Origin: Actinomycetes bacterium
Lineage (GTDB): Bacteria; Actinomycetota; Actinomycetes; Actinomycetales; Microbacteriaceae
Direction of reading: 5' to 3'
Length of the DNA stretch: 11,170 nt
Assembly (NCBI GenBank): GCA_023390155.1
Contig: JAEWDJ010000422.1
Span: 1-11,170 of the forward strand
Below, piece after piece: positions 5,776 to 11,170 of the stretch. Position 1 is the stretch's first letter, and every line of letters starts with the position of its first letter. A program made the position numbers and the translations under genes. The notes under the pieces are model-generated. The model saw nothing but the letters and a program-made list of their open reading frames with translations, was not told the origin of the DNA and made no database searches.

Positions 5776-6774
5776 CTATTCCCGGCGCAGCGCGACGTCA
5801 TCCTCGCGCGCCACGAGTGCGCGCGCCGTGCCCTCGTCCACCACCAGGTCGGTGATCAGCCCGGCAGCCAGGGCGCCGCGCAGGCTGTGCACCTTCGACG
5901 GTCCCGAGACGATGCAGACGCGGCGCGGGACGCGCTTGATGAGGTCGATGTCCGGGCCGCTGGCGCGCTGGTTGAGCGGGATGTCGTGGTGGCTGCCGTC
6001 CTCCCGGAAGAACACGGTGGCCACGTCGCCCACCACGCCCGACGCGTCGAGGGAGGCGTAGTCGGCCTGGTCGAGGTACCCGCCCGCGTACACGTGCGAG
6101 CGCACCTCCGAGAAGGGGGAGCCGAGACCGAAGAGCGCGACATCCATGCGCTCCTGGATGTCGAGGATGCGCCGGGTGCTCCGCTCGCGCCACATGGCGA
6201 CCTTGGTCTGCGGGTCGTCGAAGAGGGCGGGGACCGGGAATTCCTGGATGGTCCCGGAGTAGGTGTCGCCGAACCGCCGCAGGATCTCGGACGCGTAGAG
6301 CACGCCCGTCGTGTAGGTGTTGCCGGCGCCGTTGAGCTGCACGAACTCCACGTTGTGCAGCTCCTTGGGGATGAGATGGCGGCTCAGCGCGCTCATGGTC
6401 GAGCCCCAGGCGACGCCGACGGTCTGGTTGGAGTCGATGAAGCGGTCGAGAATCCGTGCAGCGGAGATCGCGACGCGCTCGAGCCGGTCGACGTCGCTGA
6501 TGGCGCTCGGCATCGGGACGATGTGCGCGGCGATGCCGAACCGGTCGTGGATCTCCTGCTGGATGCGGGTCGCCCGCTCGTGCGGCTGCGCGATCTGGAT
6601 GGTGACCAGTCCGGAGGCCCTGGCGTAGCTGAGCAGCCGGGAGACGCTGGAGCGCGACGTGTGCATCTCGTGCGCGATGGCCTCCATCGTGAGGTCCTGC
6701 ATGTAGTAGAGGTGTCCCGCCTTGAGGGCATCGCGCACCTTGTCGGGGAGGGTCTCGGTGTCGGGTGTGGTCAT
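5776..6774 (-). CDS. SorC/DeoR-type sugar-binding transcriptional regulator (putative glycerol regulator)
   Basis: This 332-residue protein has an N-terminal helix-turn-helix (about 28-57, LTMEAIAHEMHTSRSSVSRLLSYARASGLV). A SorC-type ligand-binding domain follows, with GVAWGSTMSAL (120-130), a QLNGAGN segment (146-152), DVALFGLGSP (211-220), GVVGDVATVFFREDG (246-260) and GPSKVHSLRGAL (291-302). In this family the domain binds phosphorylated sugars or similar metabolites. It is divergent from glpD, and a palindrome lies in the shared gap with a second copy upstream of glpF, so it probably controls glycerol genes and itself. The ligand, possibly glycerol-3-phosphate, is not shown by the sequence. 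In-frame ATGs upstream (6846 and 6819, the latter inside the palindrome) are less likely; the chosen ATG has AGAGAAGA upstream. Confidence 0.88.
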   Translation of the reverse strand: MTTPDTETLPDKVRDALKAGHLYYMQDLTMEAIAHEMHTSRSSVSRLLSYARASGLVTIQIAQPHERATRIQQEIHDRFGIAAHIVPMPSAISDVDRLERVAISAARILDRFIDSNQTVGVAWGSTMSALSRHLIPKELHNVEFVQLNGAGNTYTTGVLYASEILRRFGDTYSGTIQEFPVPALFDDPQTKVAMWRERSTRRILDIQERMDVALFGLGSPFSEVRSHVYAGGYLDQADYASLDASGVVGDVATVFFREDGSHHDIPLNQRASGPDIDLIKRVPRRVCIVSGPSKVHSLRGALAAGLITDLVVDEGTARALVAREDDVALRRE

Positions 6775-6804
6775 TCGGGCTGTTCTTCTCTGCTCGGGAG
6801 GGGC

Positions 6805-6818
6805 TGCACGTATGTGCA
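6805..6818. promoter_or_regulatory. Putative regulator operator, copy 1 (regulator/glpD divergent region)
   Basis: TGCACGTATGTGCA has perfect 5-bp arms TGCAC and GTGCA around four bases. A very similar palindrome stands upstream of glpF at 8638-8651. It lies between the regulator's predicted start of transcription and its ATG, and about 42 bp (centre to -10) upstream of the candidate glpD -10. It is most simply a binding site for the neighbouring SorC-type protein. A further inverted pair, GTGC-GA-GCAC (6837-6846), lies nearby. Confidence 0.6.
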
Positions 6819-6851
6819 TCCGGCTTGATCGAAGTTGTGCGAGCACCCAAG

Positions 6852-6859
6852 ACTATAGC
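6852..6859. promoter_or_regulatory. Overlapping divergent -10 elements for regulator and glpD
   Basis: ACTATAGC reads TATAGT (6857-6852) towards the regulator and TATAGC (6854-6859) towards glpD. Either would place a transcription start at a sensible distance: about 70 nt before the regulator ATG, or about 32 nt before the glpD GTG. Neither has a good -35 at 16-18 bp; TTGATC at 6825-6830 is 23 bp from the glpD -10. Overlap would make the two promoters mutually exclusive. Confidence 0.35.
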
Positions 6860-6897
6860 TGCACCAGTACCCGATCGACAGGAAAACAGGAGTCTCC

Positions 6898-8637
6898 GTG
6901 ACAGCGACGTCGAGTGTCCGCAGCGAGGTCAAGCGCCTCCAGGACCGCCCCACCGCCCAGGTCCTCATCATCGGCGGCGGCATCAACGGCCTCGGTACCT
7001 TCCGGGACCTCGCCCTCCAGGGCGTCGACGTCGTGCTCGTCGAGCGCAACGACTTCGTCTCCGGCGCGTCGGCCGCCTCCAGCCACATGATCCACGGCGG
7101 CATCCGCTACCTCGAGAACGGCGAGTTCCGGCTCGTGAAGGAGTCGGTCACCGAGCGCAACGGACTGCTCAAGATCGCGCCGCACTACGTCAAGCCGCTG
7201 CAGACGACGATCCCGATCTACTCCACCTTCTCGGGCATCCTGGCGGCCCCGCTGCGGTTCCTCACCCACAAGCAGGGCAAGCCGAAGGAGCGCGGCGCGT
7301 TCCTCATCAAGACCGGCCTCACCATCTACGACGCGTTCTCGCGCGACGGCGGCACGGTCCCGCGGCACAAGTTCCACGGCCGCAAGAAGTCGCTCGAGAC
7401 CCTTCCCGCGCTGAACCCGGGCCTCAAGTACACCGCCACCTACTTCGACGCCTCCGTGCACGACCCGGAGCGCCTGGCGCTCGACGTGCTCGCCGACGGC
7501 CTCGCCGCCGGCCCGCACGCCCGCGCGGTCAACTACGTGGAGGCCGTCGGCACCCGCGACGGCGGCGTGCTGGTGCGCGACCGCGAGTCCGGCGAGGAGT
7601 TCGCCATCACGGCCGACGTCGTCGTGAACGCCTCCGGCCCGTGGACCGATCTCACCAACCAGGCGCTCGGCCGCGGCACCCAGTACATGGGCGGCACCAA
7701 GGGCTCCCACATCGTGCTCGACAACCCGCGACTGCTCGAGGCCTGCCAGGGCCGCGAGATGTTCTTCGAGAACAACGACGGCCGCATCGTCCTCATCTAC
7801 CCGCTCAAGGGGCGCGTGATGGTCGGGACCACCGACCTCGAGGCGGACATGAACGTCCCCGCCGTGTGCACCGAGGACGAGATCGACTACTTCATCGAGC
7901 TGGTCTCGCACGTTTTCCCATCGATCCCGGTCACCCGTGAGCAGATCGTCTACAGCTTCTCGGGCGTCCGCCCGCTGCCGCACCACGACGACACCGCCCC
8001 CGGCTTCGTCTCGCGCGACTACCGGATCGTGCCCGGCACCCTCCCTGGCCTCGGCGACACCACCGTGCTCAGCCTGGTCGGCGGCAAGTGGACGACGTTC
8101 CGCGCGCTCTCGGAGCACCTCGCGAACGAGACGCTCTCGGCCCTCGGCGCGAGCCGGCGGTTCTCGACCCTCGGCCTCGCGATCGGCGGAGGCGCCGGCT
8201 TCCCGGCCACCCCGCAGGCGGAGCGCGACTGGATCGCCCGTTACGGCGCCGACGTCGGAGCCGACCGCGCGGCCCTCCTGCTGCACCGGTACGGCACCAA
8301 GGCGACGTTCGTGATCGACGCCATCTCCGGCGCCGACGGCGACGACGCCCCGCTCGCCGCGGCGCCCGACTACTCGCGCGCCGAGATCGACTACCTGGTG
8401 CGCACGGAGCATGTGGCCCACCTGGCCGACGTCTTCCTCCGCCGCACCAGCCTCGCCTTCACCGGCTCGGTCAGCGTCGCCCTCGTCCGGGAGATCGGCG
8501 AAATCGCGGCAAACGCGCTCGGATGGTCGCCAAACCGCCGGTCCGAGGAGGAAGATGCGTTCATAGCGGAACTGGCCGCCGCCCACCGGGTGCACCTCGA
8601 GTCGGGGGACGGGAGCGAAGCCGCGGCGCTCCGATAA
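6898..8637 (+). CDS. glpD: Aerobic glycerol-3-phosphate dehydrogenase (FAD-dependent)
   Basis: GlpD oxidises glycerol-3-phosphate to dihydroxyacetone phosphate and passes electrons to the quinone pool at the inner face of the membrane. The 579 residues include the FAD-binding GGGINGLG (26-33) preceded by VLII and followed by the acidic end of the Rossmann strand (VVLVERNDF). The typical ASAASSHMIHGGIRYLENGEF stretch comes next. VVNASGPWTD and the GGTKGSHIVLD/VMVGTTDLEAD segments lie mid-protein, and VGGKWTTFRALSEHL comes near the end of the DAO fold. A C-terminal helical domain follows (about 470-579). The GTG start has CAGGAG five bases upstream. It is the first gene of the glycerol cluster, divergent from the regulator. 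Confidence 0.96.
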   Translation: MTATSSVRSEVKRLQDRPTAQVLIIGGGINGLGTFRDLALQGVDVVLVERNDFVSGASAASSHMIHGGIRYLENGEFRLVKESVTERNGLLKIAPHYVKPLQTTIPIYSTFSGILAAPLRFLTHKQGKPKERGAFLIKTGLTIYDAFSRDGGTVPRHKFHGRKKSLETLPALNPGLKYTATYFDASVHDPERLALDVLADGLAAGPHARAVNYVEAVGTRDGGVLVRDRESGEEFAITADVVVNASGPWTDLTNQALGRGTQYMGGTKGSHIVLDNPRLLEACQGREMFFENNDGRIVLIYPLKGRVMVGTTDLEADMNVPAVCTEDEIDYFIELVSHVFPSIPVTREQIVYSFSGVRPLPHHDDTAPGFVSRDYRIVPGTLPGLGDTTVLSLVGGKWTTFRALSEHLANETLSALGASRRFSTLGLAIGGGAGFPATPQAERDWIARYGADVGADRAALLLHRYGTKATFVIDAISGADGDDAPLAAAPDYSRAEIDYLVRTEHVAHLADVFLRRTSLAFTGSVSVALVREIGEIAANALGWSPNRRSEEEDAFIAELAAAHRVHLESGDGSEAAALR

Positions 8638-8652
8638 TGCACGAACGTGCAT
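8637..8652. promoter_or_regulatory. Putative regulator operator, copy 2 (upstream of glpF)
   Basis: ATGCACGAACGTGCAT is a 7-bp-arm perfect palindrome around AA. It starts on the last base of the glpD TAA. It shares TGCAC-N4-GTGCA with the palindrome in the regulator/glpD gap. It ends 10 bp before the -35-like TTGTCC upstream of glpF, suggesting that glpF has its own regulated promoter inside the glp cluster. Confidence 0.62.
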
Positions 8653-8662
8653 AGCACGGTCC

Positions 8663-8691
8663 TTGTCCGGGTCGGCACTGCCCAATAGCGT
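8663..8691 (+). promoter_or_regulatory. Candidate glpF promoter
   Basis: TTGTCC (8663-8668) and TAGCGT (8686-8691) are spaced by 17 bp and would start transcription near 8698, about 70 nt before the glpF GTG. The 131-bp gap after glpD and the operator-like palindrome next to the -35 support an internal promoter. Promoter calls in GC-rich DNA are uncertain. Confidence 0.4.
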
Positions 8692-8698
8692 TCAAGTG

Positions 8699-8743
8699 CC
8701 CACCCTGACTTGGATCACACCTCATCGCACAACAGGGTGCGGG
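8699..8743 (+). other. Hairpin in the glpF leader
   Basis: CACCCTG (8701-8707) and CAGGGTG (8733-8739) are perfect 7-bp inverted arms with a 25-nt loop. Skipping a bulged C at 8740 extends the stem by two more G-C pairs. It would lie at the 5' end of a transcript from the candidate promoter, 25-30 nt before the glpF GTG. It may affect mRNA stability, or be chance. Confidence 0.35.
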
Positions 8744-8768
8744 TCAACCGAACAACTGGAAGGTCAAC

Positions 8769-9545
8769 GTGGACAATATCGGTGTAGATTTCCTGTCTGA
8801 GTTGGTGGGCACGGCATTGCTGGTCCTCCTCGGTACCGGTGTCGTGGCGAACGTCGCACTCATCAAGAACAAGGGCTTCAACGGCGGGTTCCTGATGGTC
8901 AACATCGGCTGGGGCCTCGCGGTCTTCGCCGGTGTGATCGTGGCGTACAACTCCGGCGCCCACCTGAACCCGGCGGTGACGCTCGGCCTCGTCGCGAACG
9001 GGGCGAAGGCCTTCGGATCGGCCGTCGCGCACACCCTCGTGCCGGTGAACTTCATCACGGTGCTGCTGTACATCCTCGCCCAGCTGATCGGTGCCATCAT
9101 CGGCGCCGTCCTCACCTGGCTGGCGTACAAGAAGCACTTCGACGAGGAGCCGGACCCCGCGAACAAGCTCGGTGTCTTCTCCACCGGCCCGGCCATCCGC
9201 AGCTACGGCTGGAACCTCGTGACCGAGATCATCGGCACCTTCGTGCTGGTGTTCGTCGTGATCGCCTTCGGCCACCAGCCCGGTGAGGCCGCCGGCCTCG
9301 CGGCCCTCGGCGCCCTGCCCGTCGCCCTGCTCGTGATCGGCATCGGCGCGAGCCTCGGTGGTCCGACCGGCTACGCCATCAACCCGGCACGTGACCTCGG
9401 TCCGCGCATCGCACACGCCATCCTGCCGATCCAGGGCAAGGGGACGAGCGACTGGTCGTACTCGTGGGTCCCGGTCGTCGGTCCGATCATCGGCGGTCTG
9501 CTGGCCGGCTGGCTGGCGATCCTCCTGCTCCCGATCCTCAAGTAG
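8769..9545 (+). CDS. glpF: Glycerol uptake facilitator (aquaglyceroporin)
   Basis: GlpF is a membrane channel of the MIP family that lets glycerol diffuse into the cell. The 258 residues form the expected six membrane helices and two re-entrant loops. Both NPA motifs are present: AHLNPAVTLGL (NPA at 67-69) and GYAINPARDLGPR (NPA at 205-207). The Asp after NPAR (D209) is the usual mark of glycerol facilitators rather than pure water channels, and R208 is the selectivity-filter arginine. The family-typical ELVGTALLVLLGTGVVAN opens the protein (11-28). The GTG start has GGAAGG upstream. It lies between glpD and glpK, with an operator-like palindrome in the 131-bp gap before it and a strong hairpin after it. 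Confidence 0.96.
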   Translation: MDNIGVDFLSELVGTALLVLLGTGVVANVALIKNKGFNGGFLMVNIGWGLAVFAGVIVAYNSGAHLNPAVTLGLVANGAKAFGSAVAHTLVPVNFITVLLYILAQLIGAIIGAVLTWLAYKKHFDEEPDPANKLGVFSTGPAIRSYGWNLVTEIIGTFVLVFVVIAFGHQPGEAAGLAALGALPVALLVIGIGASLGGPTGYAINPARDLGPRIAHAILPIQGKGTSDWSYSWVPVVGPIIGGLLAGWLAILLLPILK

Positions 9546-9552
9546 CACTCCG

Positions 9553-9588
9553 GGGGCCGGCCCGGGAGACCGGGGCGGCCCCTTCTTC
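9553..9588 (+). terminator. Strong hairpin with pyrimidine tail between glpF and glpK
   Basis: A 13-bp stem (9553-9565 with 9570-9582), all G-C pairs except one G-G mismatch at 9560/9575, closes a GAGA tetraloop. TTCTTC follows directly (9583-9588). It begins 8 nt after the glpF stop, while glpK starts 39 nt downstream. It looks like a partial intrinsic terminator or an mRNA-stabilising hairpin inside the operon. No separate promoter for glpK is evident in the remaining gap. Confidence 0.65.
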
Positions 9589-9626
9589 TCAGCACCACCC
9601 CTCCCCAAAGAACAAAGGAGTTACCT

Positions 9627-11147
9627 ATGGCCGACTACGTCGTCGCTATCGACCAGGGCACGACCAGCACGCGTGCGATCATCTTCGACAAGTCCGGGTC
9701 GATCGTCTCGACCGGCCAGCTCGAGCACGAGCAGATCTTCCCGAAGGCGGGATGGGTCGAGCACAACCCGGTCGAGATCTGGAACAACACCCGCGAGGTC
9801 ATCGGACAGGCGCTCTCGAAGGCCGACCTGACCCGCCACGACATCGCCGCCGTCGGCATCACCAACCAGCGCGAGACCGCGGTGGTCTGGGACAAGAACA
9901 CCGGCGAGCCCGTCTACAACGCCATCGTCTGGCAGGACACCCGCACCCAGCCGATCGTCGACCGCCTCGCGGCGGACGGCGGTGTCGAGCGCTTCAAGCC
10001 GATCGTCGGCCTCCCGCTCGCCACCTACTTCTCGGGCACGAAGATCGTCTGGATCCTCGAGAACGTGGAGGGCGCCCGTGAGCGCGCCGAGCGCGGCGAC
10101 CTGCTCTTCGGCACCACCGACACCTGGGTCCTCTGGAACCTGACCGGCGGCGTCGAGGGCGGCGTGCACGCGACCGACGTCACCAACGCCTCCCGCACCC
10201 TGTTCATGGACCTGGAGACGCTGACCTGGCGCGACGACATCCTCGAGGTGTTCGGCGTTCCGAAGTCGATGCTGCCGGAGATCAAGAGCTCCTCCGAGAT
10301 CTACGGAACCGTCGAGTCGTCCAGCCTGCTGCGCGAGGTGCCGGTCGCCGGCATCCTCGGCGACCAGCAGGCGGCCACGTTCGGTCAGGCGGCGTTCGAT
10401 CCGGGCGAGTCGAAGAACACCTACGGCACCGGCAACTTCCTCATCTTCAACACGGGTGAGGAGATCGTCCACTCCAAGAACGGTCTGCTGACCACGCTCG
10501 GCTACAAGCTGGGCGACGAGAAGCCGCACTACGCCCTGGAGGGCTCGATCGCCGTCACCGGTTCGCTGGTGCAGTGGCTGCGCGACAACCTGGGCATCAT
10601 CTCCAGCGCCCCCGAGATCGAGGACCTGGCGAAGACGGTCGAGGACAACGGCGGCGCGTATTTCGTTCCGGCGTTCTCCGGCCTGTTCGCCCCGTACTGG
10701 CGTTCGGACGCGCGCGGTGCCCTCGTGGGACTCACGCGCTACGTGAACAAGGGCCACATCGCCCGCGCCGTTCTCGAGGCGACCGCCTTCCAGACCCGCG
10801 AGGTCCTGGACGCGGTCAACGCGGACTCCGGTGTCGAGCTGCAGGAGCTGAAGGTGGACGGCGGCATGATCGCCAACAACACCCTCATGCAGTTCCAGGC
10901 CGACATCCTCGGCGTCCCGGTCGTGCGGCCGGTCGTCGCGGAGACCACGGCGCTCGGCGCGGCCTACGCCGCCGGCCTCGCGGTCGGCTTCTGGTCCGGC
11001 CTCGACGAGCTCCGCGCGAACTGGCAGGAGGACCGCCGCTGGACGCCGGACATGGACGACGCCGAGCGCGACCGCCAGCTCCGCCTCTGGAAGAAGGCCG
11101 TCACCAAGACGTTCGACTGGGTCGACGACGACGTGACGAACGCCTGA
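9627..11147 (+). CDS. glpK: Glycerol kinase
   Basis: GlpK phosphorylates glycerol with ATP to give sn-glycerol-3-phosphate, trapping it in the cytosol for GlpD. The 506 residues match the FGGY kinase family. Visible are the phosphate loop DQGTTSTR (9-16), WVEHNPVEIWNNT, GITNQRET, NAIVWQDTRT, the catalytic Asp in ILGDQQAATFGQ (D246), YGTGNFLI, FSGLFAPYWRSDARG, the second FGGY-type segment around residues 363-388 and VDGGMIANNTLMQF near 408-421. Between EIYGT and the catalytic region there is no histidine. The HPr-phosphorylated His of low-GC Gram-positive glycerol kinases is therefore missing, and PTS control of that kind is unlikely. A good AAAGGAG lies six bases before the ATG. The gene follows glpF across the hairpin gap. 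Confidence 0.97.
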   Translation: MADYVVAIDQGTTSTRAIIFDKSGSIVSTGQLEHEQIFPKAGWVEHNPVEIWNNTREVIGQALSKADLTRHDIAAVGITNQRETAVVWDKNTGEPVYNAIVWQDTRTQPIVDRLAADGGVERFKPIVGLPLATYFSGTKIVWILENVEGARERAERGDLLFGTTDTWVLWNLTGGVEGGVHATDVTNASRTLFMDLETLTWRDDILEVFGVPKSMLPEIKSSSEIYGTVESSSLLREVPVAGILGDQQAATFGQAAFDPGESKNTYGTGNFLIFNTGEEIVHSKNGLLTTLGYKLGDEKPHYALEGSIAVTGSLVQWLRDNLGIISSAPEIEDLAKTVEDNGGAYFVPAFSGLFAPYWRSDARGALVGLTRYVNKGHIARAVLEATAFQTREVLDAVNADSGVELQELKVDGGMIANNTLMQFQADILGVPVVRPVVAETTALGAAYAAGLAVGFWSGLDELRANWQEDRRWTPDMDDAERDRQLRLWKKAVTKTFDWVDDDVTNA

Positions 11148-11170
11148 TCCAGGCGAACACGCACGAGCGC

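Noticed and set aside
5743..6828. 361-codon plus-strand frame opposite the SorC-type regulator.
   Set aside because: No recognisable domain; the minus-strand reading has a clear helix-turn-helix and ligand-binding motifs.
6775..6846. Longer N-terminus for the SorC-type regulator (start at 6846 or 6819).
   Set aside because: It would put the operator-like palindrome inside the coding region and leave almost no leader after the TATAGT element; the extra 24 residues look non-homologous.
6853..8685. 610-codon minus-strand frame opposite glpD.
   Set aside because: Low-complexity antisense composition, and the plus strand encodes a full-length GlpD with all motifs.
9621..10757. 378-codon minus-strand frame opposite glpK.
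   Set aside because: Antisense shadow of an intact glycerol kinase.

Overview
The window looks like a chromosomal segment of a high-GC actinobacterium, most likely a member of the Microbacteriaceae (Leifsonia-like). The evidence is the very high third-position GC, the actinobacterial style of GlpD, GlpK and RibBA, and the rib gene order D-E-BA-H behind an FMN riboswitch. I saw no insertion sequence, phage gene, CRISPR array, tRNA or rRNA. The long open frames antisense to the real genes are GC-driven shadows.

Layout. (1) Positions 29-1432, minus strand: a metabolite:H+ symporter (MHS-type MFS permease). It is divergent from a small four-helix DUF2269-like membrane protein at 1602-2030, plus strand. 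The 169-bp gap between them holds a LacI-type palindrome nested in a larger inverted repeat. (2) Positions 2068-5734, minus strand: a complete riboflavin operon. It starts with an FMN riboswitch (about 5581-5734), followed by ribD, ribE, ribBA and ribH, which are packed with a 1-nt gap or 4-nt ATGA overlaps. A long hairpin at 2007-2048 separates ribH from the convergent DUF2269 gene. (3) Positions 5776-6774, minus strand: a SorC/DeoR-type sugar-binding regulator, divergent from the glycerol genes. (4) Positions 6898-11147, plus strand: glpD, glpF and glpK, the glycerol uptake and catabolism set. A strong GC hairpin lies between glpF and glpK.

How the parts work together. GlpF admits glycerol, GlpK phosphorylates it and GlpD oxidises glycerol-3-phosphate to dihydroxyacetone phosphate using FAD. 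The same 14-bp palindrome type, TGCAC-N4-GTGCA, occurs once in the regulator/glpD divergent promoter region and once just after the glpD stop codon, upstream of glpF. This suggests that the SorC-type protein is the local glycerol regulator. The riboflavin operon next door makes the precursor of the FAD that GlpD needs, and FMN feedback acts through the riboswitch. A 9-nt segment between aptamer and ribD is exactly complementary to the aptamer's 5' strand, a plausible switching element.

No wholly new system is evident. The most interesting items are the inferred SorC-type glycerol regulon with its operator pair, the riboswitch expression platform, the hairpin between glpF and glpK, and the nested palindrome upstream of the permease.
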